From Pedobacter metabolipauper (lineage in GTDB: Bacteria > Bacteroidota > Bacteroidia > Sphingobacteriales > Sphingobacteriaceae), in NCBI RefSeq assembly GCF_004362715.1, contig NZ_SNYC01000004.1, positions 744,001 to 808,000 on the forward strand: a DNA stretch of 64,000 nucleotides, given 5' to 3'. Positions within the stretch are counted from its first letter, which is position 1; every line of letters starts with the position of its first letter. Made by a program: the position numbers and the translations under genes. Below the pieces are notes generated by a model. That model made no database searches, had not been told where the DNA came from, and saw only the letters and a program-made list of their open reading frames with translations. This document shows positions 7,798 through 16,975 of this stretch, one piece after another.

Positions 7798-7889
7798 GGG
7801 ATCAGGATAGGCGTCGAAAATTAAGCAGACCAGCATACAAAATATGCCCTGTCATTAAAGTAGTTAAACACGGGCTTTGGTCTGATCCC
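7798..7889 (+). promoter_or_regulatory. Structured leader upstream of the hybrid sensor gene
   Basis: Within the 280-bp gap before the hybrid two-component gene, GGGATCAG (7798-7805) can pair with CTGATCCC (7882-7889), closing a 92-nt domain. Inside it, CAGACCA (7826-7832) can pair with TGGTCTG (7878-7884), which shares bases 7882-7884 with the first stem. A small hairpin, GCATA/TATGC (7833-7837 with 7843-7847), also forms. The first two stems compete for the same bases, as in switch-like leaders. No T-run follows, so it is not a simple terminator of the PAS gene. Confidence 0.35.
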
Positions 7890-8015
7890 GAATAAAAAAC
7901 AAAAGTAATTATCTCCTGTAACCAGTATGTAACGTAATGGTGTAAAAGCAAAAAACATTCCCGTAGTGTTTGCAGAATGCTTAAATTGTACCCCATTAAC
8001 CAAACATACTCCCGA

Positions 8016-11000
8016 ATGAAGGACTTTGTCAAATTTTACTTCATAACAATCTCCTTGTTTTTATATTCCGGATTGGCCGCACAGCCGGTTAATCCAAAAC
8101 AATTTTATTTTCAGCAATTGGATAACCGCAATGGCTTATCCAATAGTGCCGTAAATGTAGTATTTCAGGATCGCGATCAGCTCCTTTGGATCGGTACCTG
8201 GGATGGCCTCAATATGTACGACGGAACAGACTTTAGGGTATTCAATTACAACAGCGAAAACAGTACAGGCAGCATCGGTAATAATGTAGTGCAGGATATC
8301 AAAGAAGATGGAAAAGGTAACATTTGGATCAGTACCATAGGAGGGATCACACGCTTTGAAAAAAGCAGCGGGAAATTTTACCGGTATTTTTACAACCGCA
8401 CCACAAAACGAAGCATCGCAGAAAAAGAATATCAACTGGTTATCTCAGATAAAGGAACAGTCTACTGCAGCAGTAAAACGTACGGACTAAACCAATACGA
8501 TCCCACCCTTAATGAATTTAAACCAGCTAAATTTCAGCCGCAAAAAGATATTCTGAAAATAGAGGCCGGTAAAAATGGATACATCTGGATCCTGCAGACT
8601 GATGGTATCCTTATCGCTTGTAAAGAAACAACGCCAGGTCCGTTATCCGCTTCATCAGAACAACAAGCCCCAGCATCAAAAAAACAGATTCCGGCATTAA
8701 AACAAGTAAAACGATTGCTGCACAACAAAGGCATCAGCAACCTGTACCTGGCCGGATCCGGCGTATTCATTGCCGATAAGCAAAATGAAATATATCACGT
8801 TGAAGCCGATTTCAGCATGAAAGCCGCAGGACTGTTAAATACAGCAGGGAAAAATATACACCCGGATATCAAAACCATCACTGCTTACCAAAACGGTTAC
8901 ATCATCGCCTGGGACTCGCAGGGAATAGCAGTCTTCGATCAAAATTTCAAACCATCAGCAATACTGCGGCAGGAAGTAAAACAACTCGCAGCAACAAAAG
9001 TCATCTCGTTAACGGCTGGAAAAGATGGCGTGCTATGGATGGGTACCGATGGAAACGGACTCATCAAGATCTATCCGAAAGTAAACCACTTCGGACTCGT
9101 CAATAAAGATAACCTGGCAGAGTTGAATAAACCCGTACGCGCATTTGAAGAGGTAGAAGGTAATCTCTGGATAGGAACAAAGGGAAAAGGACTGCTGATC
9201 CTGAAAGATTTCAAAACACTGCCCGCACAGTACCAGCGGGAAGTACTTAATACCAGCAACGGATTAGAAAACAATGCGGTCTATGCAATAAAAAAAGGAT
9301 TGGAACCATACATTTATATTGGGACTGATGCAAAAGGACTTGGCATCTATGACCTCAAAGGCAAACGCAGCATCCCATGGATTTCAGTAAATGGTACATC
9401 TGGTCTTCCGGCATTCGGATCCGTATATGCCATTCACCAGGATAGGGACAGCTCACTTTGGCTCGGCACCAGTGGCAGTGGATTGATCCACCTCAAACTA
9501 AAAGCAGCAGCAAACGGAAAAATAAGTGTACAGCAGTTCAAACAATACCTTTCCGGAAATGAAAGAGGTCCGGCAAATGATATCATTTATGCACTCAGCA
9601 ATTCCGGAGATAATCGATTGTGGATCGCCTGCAGATATGGCGGACTAAGTGTTTTGGATAAGAAAACCGGCAAATTTAAAACCTTCCGGGCATCCGGCTA
9701 CACAAATGGATTATCGAATAACGATGTACTCTCCCTCTACCACGACAATCGTAAGCAATTGTGGATCGGAACCAGCTATGGCTTAAATAAACTAAGCGAA
9801 GAAGAATCGTACAAAGAACAGCCCGCATTTGAAAAATTTAGTATGAATGACGGATTGCCAAACAATACCATTCATGCCATAGCGGGAACCAATAACGGCA
9901 GTATCTGGGTAAGCACCAATAAAGGGATCGCCCGGTTAGATCCCGAACGCAAAACCATAGCCAGCTTCCGCGAAAGCGATGGTTTACAAAGTAATGAGTT
10001 TAGTGATGGCGCCGTATGGAAGTCTGCAGACGGGGTAATCTATTTTGGCGGCATCTATGGCTTTAGCTACTTCATGCCCAATCGCATCATGGGCAATAAG
10101 ATCCAGCCCAACCTGCTGGTCTCCGGCATCCAGCTGGGCGGAAAAAATCTGGATGAAAACAGGATCCAGGTATTGAAAATCGACAATGCTGCAGTACCCG
10201 AATATACCCTGGAACGTAAAAGCAACTTTTTCCAGCTAAGCCTTAAACCCATGAGCTTTCTCAATGAAGCTAAAAATGAATTCGCTTATAAACTCGAAGG
10301 ACTGGATAAAGGCTGGAATTATTCAGGGCCAATAGGAAACATCATATACAATAACATCCCGCCAGGAAATTATACCATGCAGGTAAAATGGAGCAATGGC
10401 GAAGGAATGTGGACAGAAGGCACCCACGTATTTAAGCTGCATATAGAACAATACTTCTGGCTTACCTATCCGGCGCTTTTGCTCTATTTTATACTGATCG
10501 TCATCTCCGTTTATGCGTTTTATACCTACCGCAAAAATAAACTGCAAATGAAATATAAGCTGCAGATGGAACACCTGCTTCGTCAAAAAGACGAACAGGA
10601 ACATCAAAAGCGCTTAAACTTCTTTACCAATATAGCCCATGAAATTCAAACGCCCTTAACCCTCATCATGGGGTCTGTAGAACATTTTCTGCAGAATAAA
10701 AAATCAGAGCTCCTTAAAAATAAAGAAAGCAATTACTTTATATCTATTGTACACCAGCATACAGCACGTTTAACGTACCTCGTGCAACAGCTATTGGAAT
10801 TCAGAAAGGCAGAGGCAGGCTTCCTGAAAAAGAACACCGACTATGTAGACATCAGCAAAATGCTGGACAGCCTTTCAGAGCTGTTTGTACCTGGCAGCGA
10901 AAAAAACAACCAGCAATTCACCCGGCAGATCGAACCCGGAATGGCCGGCTTTATCGATAAAGATAAATTCGAAAAGATCCTGTATAACCTGCTGTCCAAT

Positions 11001-12218
11001 GCATTTAAACATTCCGGCAAAAATGAAAACATCCGCTTCAATGCCGAAATGCAGCCTGGAAATAGGCTGCAGGTAGAAGTCTCCAATTCAGGATGCCGCC
11101 TGGACCAGCAGGATCTTAAGCAGATCTTCAATAAATTCTATGTAAGCAATGAACAATCGGGCGAAAAGTTCAGCACCGGGATCGGCCTGGCCTTTACCAA
11201 TGAACTCGTCATCCTAATGGGCGCTTCCATAGCCGTTACACTGCAAAATGGCTGGATCCGGTTTACAGTAACCATTCCGCTTCAGGCAGCAGCAACAGCA
11301 GGACAGGAAGTAAAGGTAATCACATCAGCACCATCGTCATTATATGAATCGCTCGTCAAAATACACGAACAGCCAGAACTGCCCTCAGCAGAAGAAGAGA
11401 ACAAAAACACCCTCATCGATGAACTGCAGCAAAAGAACAGGCAAAGTATCTTAGTCGTAGAAGATGAACCAGAACTTCGCTTCTTAATCCGCAATGTGCT
11501 CAAAGAACAATATGTCGTTTATGAAGCCGGAAATGGAACAGAAGCCCTGGCCTTTTTAAATAAAACAATCCCAAATCTGATCATCAGTGACGTGATGATG
11601 CCGGATATGAACGGATTGGAACTCTGCCGCAAGGTCAAACAAACCCCCGCAACTGCACAGATCCCATTTGTAATCCTTTCCGCAAGAGGAACAGAAGAGA
11701 ACAAGGCCGAGGGATATGAAGTAGGAGCAGATGCCTATATCCCAAAACCGTTTCAAATCAATTACCTGCACGTTCGCATCCGTAAGCTGCTCGATTACCA
11801 GTCCAGGATGCAGGACCTGATCAAAGATCAGCACATCACTACCCAGTTTATGGATGCCGATATAGCCGATACAGATAAGAAATTCCTGGAAGCATTGCTC
11901 AGGGCAATAGAAGAAAATCTCAATGAACCCGAATTAAATGCCGCTGTACTGGAAGAGGCACTTTCCATCAGTAAGATGCAGCTGTACCGTAAGCTGAAGT
12001 CACTGGCCGGAATGACACCGGCAGAGTTTATCAAAAGGATTCGGCTAAAACATGCCGCAGACATGCTCATTGCGTCTCAGTATACGGTATCTGAAATTTT
12101 CTACCGCACAGGCTTTAACAACAAGTCATACTTTTTCAGGGAATTTAAAAAAATTTACCATTGTGCGCCAAATGAGTACAGGCAGCAGCAATACGAAGAA
12201 AATACGCCCATTTTGTAA
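8016..12218 (+). CDS. Hybrid two-component system regulator (HTCS) of the polysaccharide locus
   Basis: This 1400-aa one-protein signalling system spans the inner membrane. I start it at the ATG at 8016 rather than 39 bp earlier because this gives a clean signal peptide (MKDFVKFYFITISLFLYSGLAAQ). The periplasmic part is a two-blade-set beta-propeller sensor with repeated LWIGT-type Reg_prop motifs, then a Y_Y_Y domain, then a membrane helix at about residues 812-839. The cytoplasmic part has the histidine-kinase H-box with H875 (AHEIQTP), an ATPase domain with NLLSNAFKH and GIGLAF, a receiver with phospho-acceptor D1192 (SDVMMP) and lysine in PKPF, and a C-terminal AraC-type DNA-binding domain (about 1295-1390). 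Such regulators bind an oligosaccharide in the periplasm and activate the adjacent SusC/SusD genes. The gene lies directly upstream of that operon. Confidence 0.95.
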   Translation: MKDFVKFYFITISLFLYSGLAAQPVNPKQFYFQQLDNRNGLSNSAVNVVFQDRDQLLWIGTWDGLNMYDGTDFRVFNYNSENSTGSIGNNVVQDIKEDGKGNIWISTIGGITRFEKSSGKFYRYFYNRTTKRSIAEKEYQLVISDKGTVYCSSKTYGLNQYDPTLNEFKPAKFQPQKDILKIEAGKNGYIWILQTDGILIACKETTPGPLSASSEQQAPASKKQIPALKQVKRLLHNKGISNLYLAGSGVFIADKQNEIYHVEADFSMKAAGLLNTAGKNIHPDIKTITAYQNGYIIAWDSQGIAVFDQNFKPSAILRQEVKQLAATKVISLTAGKDGVLWMGTDGNGLIKIYPKVNHFGLVNKDNLAELNKPVRAFEEVEGNLWIGTKGKGLLILKDFKTLPAQYQREVLNTSNGLENNAVYAIKKGLEPYIYIGTDAKGLGIYDLKGKRSIPWISVNGTSGLPAFGSVYAIHQDRDSSLWLGTSGSGLIHLKLKAAANGKISVQQFKQYLSGNERGPANDIIYALSNSGDNRLWIACRYGGLSVLDKKTGKFKTFRASGYTNGLSNNDVLSLYHDNRKQLWIGTSYGLNKLSEEESYKEQPAFEKFSMNDGLPNNTIHAIAGTNNGSIWVSTNKGIARLDPERKTIASFRESDGLQSNEFSDGAVWKSADGVIYFGGIYGFSYFMPNRIMGNKIQPNLLVSGIQLGGKNLDENRIQVLKIDNAAVPEYTLERKSNFFQLSLKPMSFLNEAKNEFAYKLEGLDKGWNYSGPIGNIIYNNIPPGNYTMQVKWSNGEGMWTEGTHVFKLHIEQYFWLTYPALLLYFILIVISVYAFYTYRKNKLQMKYKLQMEHLLRQKDEQEHQKRLNFFTNIAHEIQTPLTLIMGSVEHFLQNKKSELLKNKESNYFISIVHQHTARLTYLVQQLLEFRKAEAGFLKKNTDYVDISKMLDSLSELFVPGSEKNNQQFTRQIEPGMAGFIDKDKFEKILYNLLSNAFKHSGKNENIRFNAEMQPGNRLQVEVSNSGCRLDQQDLKQIFNKFYVSNEQSGEKFSTGIGLAFTNELVILMGASIAVTLQNGWIRFTVTIPLQAAATAGQEVKVITSAPSSLYESLVKIHEQPELPSAEEENKNTLIDELQQKNRQSILVVEDEPELRFLIRNVLKEQYVVYEAGNGTEALAFLNKTIPNLIISDVMMPDMNGLELCRKVKQTPATAQIPFVILSARGTEENKAEGYEVGADAYIPKPFQINYLHVRIRKLLDYQSRMQDLIKDQHITTQFMDADIADTDKKFLEALLRAIEENLNEPELNAAVLEEALSISKMQLYRKLKSLAGMTPAEFIKRIRLKHAADMLIASQYTVSEIFYRTGFNNKSYFFREFKKIYHCAPNEYRQQQYEENTPIL

Positions 12219-12234
12219 CTATAGTGAACTAAAA

Positions 12235-12262
12235 TGTGATCATAGTACACCACATTGATCAT
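12235..12262 (+). promoter_or_regulatory. Candidate HTCS operator: paired TGATCA half-sites
   Basis: Two copies of TGATCA, each inside a similar 9-bp context (TGTGATCAT and ATTGATCAT), lie at 12237-12242 and 12256-12261. They are 19 bp apart start to start, close to two helical turns, and end about 40 bp before the SusC start. AraC-type domains like that of the upstream regulator typically bind direct repeats with about this spacing. No binding data exist, so this is a prediction. Confidence 0.35.
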
Positions 12263-12271
12263 CCCCCCGTA

Positions 12272-12279
12272 TAAATTTG
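12272..12279 (+). promoter_or_regulatory. Possible -7 promoter box of the susCD operon
   Basis: TAAATTTG fits the Bacteroidota -7 consensus TAnnTTTG and lies 20 bp before the chosen SusC start. No TTG is seen at the usual 17-23 bp upstream, as expected for a promoter that needs an activator. The TGATCA pair sits just upstream in an activator position. Confidence 0.4.
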
Positions 12280-12299
12280 CTATACCAAATATATCACAG

Positions 12300-15200
12300 A
12301 TGAAAACAAGTCTACAAGGTTCTCTGGGGTTGGTACTACTGTTAGTACTTTCAGGATTTTCAGCCCTGGCCCAGCAAAAGTTAAGCGGAAAGGTAACCGA
12401 TGAGAATAATCAGCCTTTTCCAGGTGTCATTGTGCAGCAGTTCAATACACAGAATAAAGTTTCCACCAACGCCAATGGCGAGTATACCATCACATTAACT
12501 GCAGATGGCGGTAAGTCACTCCAGTTTAACTATGTGGGGTATACGGCCATTACTTTACCATTTACGGCAACTTCAACAACATTAAATGCAAGCCTGCAGC
12601 CCAGCAATTCCAGTTTGGATGAAGTAGTTGTAGTCGGCTATACCACGCAGCGCCGGGGAACCATTACCGGGGCCCTAACCAGCGTAAATGTAGGCGAAGC
12701 CCAAAAGCGCCGGGTTGCAGATGTAGCTCAGATGCTGCAGGGTCAGGTAGCAGGTGTACAGATCACCCAAAGCACAGGGGCACCCGGAGATCCGATAGAT
12801 ATCCGGATCCGTGGAGCAAGTATCGGTAACAACAGCCCGCTCTTTGTAATAGATGGAGTGCCAACCACCAATTCATCTTTTGTAAACACCCAGGACATAG
12901 AATCGATGAGTGTGCTAAAAGATGCATCGGCAGCAGCCATCTATGGATCAAGGGCCGCAGCAGGGGTCATCATCATCACCACAAAAAAAGGGTCAAGGGA
13001 TAAACCTGCGTTCGAGGTCAACTATTTTAACGGCATCCAAAAAGTAGCCAATCTGCCAACCATGCTAAATACACAGCAATACCTGGCTAAAGTAGAAGAA
13101 GCCTGGAACAATTCCGGCTATACCGGAACAAATCCATATACCAGCCAAAAAAGCCGTACAGACCTGGCCAATACAGACTGGCTCGACGAGTTATTTGAAA
13201 ATGGACATTCTCAAAGTTTGCAGGTAACCGCAAGCGGCGGATCAGAAAAAGTAAGCTACATGTTCTCCGGCGGGTACTACAACCAGGATGGGGTAGTGGT
13301 TTATGACAATGATAAATACCGCAGGATCAACTTTCGTACAAATATCAATGCCAACATGACCGATCGCTTAACCATCGGGGCCAACCTGCAAATGTCACAG
13401 GAAAAAAGAGACCAGCTATCCTCAAGGGGTGATGCACCAGGGATCATCAGGCATGCGCTGCTGCGTCCGCCGGTACTGGGTGTCTTCAAAGACCCCTCAG
13501 ATCCAACCTATTCCCTGGAAGACCCGTTCACAGACTTGCCATTTTACCAGTCAAATGGAACATTTCAGAGCAGCTTGTACGAGTGGACCCAAAACCCGGT
13601 CGCACTGGCCTACTTTACAGACAATACGCTAAACCAGTTTAAGACCTTTGGAAATGCATTTGCAGAATTCAATGTCCTGAAAGATAAATCGCTGAAATTT
13701 AAAAGCAATGTAGGTATGGAGATCAATTTCAACCACAACAAAGCATTCTTTGAAAACTTTGGCGATAATGACGGCAATGCAGGCCCATTAGATCAGGGAA
13801 CAGGACGTCAAAACAGGCCAAATGGTTTAAATGAAGATCGCGGAGACGATTATACGCTAACCTGGAACAATACATTAAACTATACCAATACCTTCGGAAA
13901 ACATGCCGTAAGCGGATTGATCGGGTCAGAATTTATCAACAATACCAGCTCATCCATCAATGCATCACGCCGCCGTTTTGAATTTGATTACCCGGCATTC
14001 CGCTACCTGGATCTGGGCTCATCAGCAACAGACCTTTGGAATGGAGGGTATGCATCCGAATATTCATTATTCTCCCTGTTCGCAACAGCCACTTATGTAT
14101 ACAATAACAAATACATGATCACGGCCAATATGCGGGCAGATGCATCTTCCCGTTTTGGTGAAAACAATAAATGGGGATACTTCCCGTCGGTATCTGCCGG
14201 ATGGGTACTGAGCGAAGAGGATTTTATGAAAGATGCATCCTGGATGTCATATCTGCGTTTACGGGCGAGTACCGGAACCTTGGGTAACCAGAGCGGAATT
14301 CCAAACTATTCCTACCTTAAAAAATACAATGCAGAAGGAAAGATCATCCGTTATGGTAACCCCGATCTAAAATGGGAATCTACCTCACAACAAAACTTTG
14401 GTGCAGATCTGGGGATCTTTAAAAATAAATTTTACCTGTCTGCAGATTACTTTATCAAAACCACCAGTGATATCTTATTGGGCGTAACCCTTCCTGCACT
14501 GGTCGGAAATGTGGATGCAACCATTGTCAATGCCGGCGAAGTAACCAATAAAGGCTTCGAACTCGCAGTAAGTTATAAAGACAGAACAGCAGGGGGCTTT
14601 GGATACAACATCAGCGCCAATATGGCAACATTAAAAAATAATGTGGAAAAACTGCATCCAAATGTGCCAAGCATCATCGGCGCTACAACCCGCGCAGTAC
14701 CAGGCCAGCCGCTTGATGTGTATTACGGATACATCTTTGACGGCATTTACCAAAATACAGCAGAAATAACCAGCCACCAGTCAGGAACTGCAAATCCATC
14801 ATCCGTACCCGGAGACATTAAGTTTAAAGACTTGAATAATGATGGCCTGATCAATGACCTTGACCGCACCTATATGGGCTCGTCAATACCAAAGCTAACC
14901 TATGGTTTTTCATTCTCTACAGATTATAAAGGGTTCGATCTGTCCGTTCTTTTACAGGGAGTTGATGGTGTAGACCGCTATAACGAAAGCAAAAAGATCC
15001 TCGATTACGATACCCGCCCGTTTAACCATACCACCAATGTATTAAACAGCTGGCATGGAGAAGGAACAAGCAATACCATACCAAGGATCAGCTTTACCGA
15101 TAACGGAAGCAGCAGGGTGTCCAGCATATTTATAGAAGACGCATCCTATCTGCGCCTTAAAAATGTGGAACTGGGGTACTCCTTCAGTTCTATCCTGAAG

Positions 15201-15365
15201 AAAACAAAACTGGGCGTACAGAATATCCGCTTGTATGTATCCGGTCAAAACCTATGGACCTCAACAAACTATAGCGGATTAGATCCGGAGATCTCAGATC
15301 AGATGGATTATGGAACCTATCCGCAATCACGTGCCATATTGTTCGGTCTAAACGTTACATTTTAA
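12300..15365 (+). CDS. SusC/RagA-type TonB-dependent outer-membrane transporter
   Basis: This 1021-aa outer-membrane receptor imports oligosaccharides using TonB energy. I choose the ATG at 12300, 45 bp inside the longest frame, because it begins a normal signal peptide (MKTSLQGSLGLVLLLVLSGFSALAQ). A carboxypeptidase-regulatory-like domain follows (GKVTDENNQPFPGV, about 27-105), then the DEVVVVGY TonB-box region, the plug domain with VDIRIRG-type and VLKDASAAAIYGSRAAAGVI motifs (about 120-235), and the 22-strand barrel ending in GLNVTF. SusC normally works with a SusD lipoprotein lid, and the SusD gene begins 11 bp downstream. The hybrid regulator upstream is the probable activator. The transported sugar is inferred to be a mannoside because a GH130 gene shares the operon. 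Confidence 0.96.
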   Translation: MKTSLQGSLGLVLLLVLSGFSALAQQKLSGKVTDENNQPFPGVIVQQFNTQNKVSTNANGEYTITLTADGGKSLQFNYVGYTAITLPFTATSTTLNASLQPSNSSLDEVVVVGYTTQRRGTITGALTSVNVGEAQKRRVADVAQMLQGQVAGVQITQSTGAPGDPIDIRIRGASIGNNSPLFVIDGVPTTNSSFVNTQDIESMSVLKDASAAAIYGSRAAAGVIIITTKKGSRDKPAFEVNYFNGIQKVANLPTMLNTQQYLAKVEEAWNNSGYTGTNPYTSQKSRTDLANTDWLDELFENGHSQSLQVTASGGSEKVSYMFSGGYYNQDGVVVYDNDKYRRINFRTNINANMTDRLTIGANLQMSQEKRDQLSSRGDAPGIIRHALLRPPVLGVFKDPSDPTYSLEDPFTDLPFYQSNGTFQSSLYEWTQNPVALAYFTDNTLNQFKTFGNAFAEFNVLKDKSLKFKSNVGMEINFNHNKAFFENFGDNDGNAGPLDQGTGRQNRPNGLNEDRGDDYTLTWNNTLNYTNTFGKHAVSGLIGSEFINNTSSSINASRRRFEFDYPAFRYLDLGSSATDLWNGGYASEYSLFSLFATATYVYNNKYMITANMRADASSRFGENNKWGYFPSVSAGWVLSEEDFMKDASWMSYLRLRASTGTLGNQSGIPNYSYLKKYNAEGKIIRYGNPDLKWESTSQQNFGADLGIFKNKFYLSADYFIKTTSDILLGVTLPALVGNVDATIVNAGEVTNKGFELAVSYKDRTAGGFGYNISANMATLKNNVEKLHPNVPSIIGATTRAVPGQPLDVYYGYIFDGIYQNTAEITSHQSGTANPSSVPGDIKFKDLNNDGLINDLDRTYMGSSIPKLTYGFSFSTDYKGFDLSVLLQGVDGVDRYNESKKILDYDTRPFNHTTNVLNSWHGEGTSNTIPRISFTDNGSSRVSSIFIEDASYLRLKNVELGYSFSSILKKTKLGVQNIRLYVSGQNLWTSTNYSGLDPEISDQMDYGTYPQSRAILFGLNVTF

Positions 15366-15376
15366 TAGCTACCAAG

Positions 15377-16861
15377 ATGAAATCATATCAAATAGTATCA
15401 GCAGCCTTCTTAGCAATTGTGCTATCCGCAGGCTGTAAAAAATACCTGGATAAAGAACCAATCGGAATGTTTAGGGAAGATCAGGTGTTAACCGATCCAA
15501 CCGCCAATTCAATTGCAGGATCAGTAAACAATACCTATCCGATCCTGTCAAATACGCTAAACCTGCTGGGTAGCTGGAACTGGACCGGCGGATTGGTTTT
15601 AAGGGGAGATTTTGTCCTTCAGGACATAGCCTCCGGCGATGCCAATAAGAAATGGAACCCCGATGGCGACCAGGCCTGGATGGATGATGTTGCGAAATTT
15701 ACATTTACACCGGATAATGGAGCATTTAGCGGAATCTGGACATACAATTATGAAGGGATTTCCCGGGTAAATCAACCCATCAGTCAGCTCGAAGACGATG
15801 CCATCATGCAAAAAGTAGGAATGGATGCAGCAACAAAGAATCGTTTATTGGGCGAAGCCCTTTTCCTTCGTGCGTATTTCTATTTTGACCTCGTTAATAA
15901 CTTTGGAGATGTACCGCTGCTGCTAAAACCATTAAAAGACTTTTCAGATGCCTATGCAGCGGCAACGCGTGCACCAAAAGCAACCGTGATGGAACAGATC
16001 AACGCCGATCTTCAAAAAGCAGCAGAGCTATTGCCCAACAGCAAGTACTCCAGTGCAACCGAAAAATGGAGAGTGTCAAAAGGAGCAGCCATCGCTATGC
16101 AGGCCAAATCAGCACTATATAATGAAAACTGGCAAGGCGTAATCGACAAGGTAAATGAACTGCAAACGTTAAACTATTACCAGTTGGATCAGAATTATTT
16201 TGATAATTTTGACATCACCAAAGAGTTTGCAGACAATGAGGTCATCTTTGCCTACGATCATGTACCATCACAACAACCAAGACGTGGTAATGGACTTACG
16301 GCATTGCTGGGCTGGGGATTTCTGGCACCATCACCAAACTTTGTGGCTGCGTTCGAAGCCAATGATCCGCGCCTTAATTATACCGTAAATGTAGCCGATC
16401 AGTCCGTATATAAATTGCTAGGCAACACCACATCAGCCAATAAAGGCAATGACGATGCACCAAGCAACCGGATCTTTATCCGCTGGGCGGATGTGTTGTT
16501 GTGGAAAGCAGAAGCACTGAATGAAAAAGCAGATTACCCGGCAGCACTAGCGCTCATCAACCAGGTGCGTGCCCGTGCAAGAAATACAGTAACCATTTCC
16601 GGTACGCCAGCACCGGCAGGCACACTGCCAGACCGCCCGGCATCTACAGACAAAGCTCAGATCAAAACCTGGCTCATGCAGGAACGAAGGGTAGAGCTTG
16701 GAATGGAATCACACCGTTTTAGTGATCTTAGAAGGTGGAAAACAGCCAAAGCCGTACTAACAGCAATGGGTAAAAGCTTTCAGGATAAACATTATCTATA
16801 TCCAATCCCACAAGGAGAGATCGATAAATCAGCAGGAACCATCACCCAAAACAATTACTAG
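15377..16861 (+). CDS. SusD/RagB-family surface glycan-binding lipoprotein
   Basis: This 494-aa outer-membrane lipoprotein forms the binding lid on the SusC channel. The signal peptide ends in LSAGC with lipid-modified C20. The mature protein begins KKYLDKEPIG, as many SusD proteins do. The TPR-like helices (LLGEALFLRAYFYFDLVNNFGDVPLL near 155-180) and the C-terminal region (LMQERRVELGMESHRFSDLRRW, and YPIPQGEID near the end) are diagnostic of RagB/SusD. Length is at the lower end of the family but both domains are present. It follows SusC by 11 bp and precedes GH130 by 114 bp. Confidence 0.95.
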   Translation: MKSYQIVSAAFLAIVLSAGCKKYLDKEPIGMFREDQVLTDPTANSIAGSVNNTYPILSNTLNLLGSWNWTGGLVLRGDFVLQDIASGDANKKWNPDGDQAWMDDVAKFTFTPDNGAFSGIWTYNYEGISRVNQPISQLEDDAIMQKVGMDAATKNRLLGEALFLRAYFYFDLVNNFGDVPLLLKPLKDFSDAYAAATRAPKATVMEQINADLQKAAELLPNSKYSSATEKWRVSKGAAIAMQAKSALYNENWQGVIDKVNELQTLNYYQLDQNYFDNFDITKEFADNEVIFAYDHVPSQQPRRGNGLTALLGWGFLAPSPNFVAAFEANDPRLNYTVNVADQSVYKLLGNTTSANKGNDDAPSNRIFIRWADVLLWKAEALNEKADYPAALALINQVRARARNTVTISGTPAPAGTLPDRPASTDKAQIKTWLMQERRVELGMESHRFSDLRRWKTAKAVLTAMGKSFQDKHYLYPIPQGEIDKSAGTITQNNY

Positions 16862-16927
16862 GCCATTCATTAACTCCTTAGTGATCGCCTATCGTATTAA
16901 TAAATCCTGAATACTCAACAAATGATA

Positions 16928-16958
16928 ACCGGCGCCCGTACCATTCACGGGCATCGGT
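16928..16958 (+). promoter_or_regulatory. Hairpin between susD and the GH130 gene
   Basis: A GC-rich stem, GCCCGT (16934-16939) with ACGGGC (16947-16952), is extended across a 2x2 internal loop by ACCG/CGGT (16928-16931 with 16955-16958). It ends 17 nt before the GH130 start codon and has no T-run. Intra-operon hairpins of this kind usually protect or process the upstream mRNA. It could lower expression of the enzyme genes relative to SusC/SusD. Confidence 0.45.
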
Positions 16959-16975
16959 AACCCCAGCAAGAAACT

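Noticed and set aside
8136..8435. Antisense frame of about 100 codons under the hybrid sensor gene
   Set aside because: The sense strand encodes clear propeller repeats; the antisense protein is cysteine- and phenylalanine-rich without any motif.
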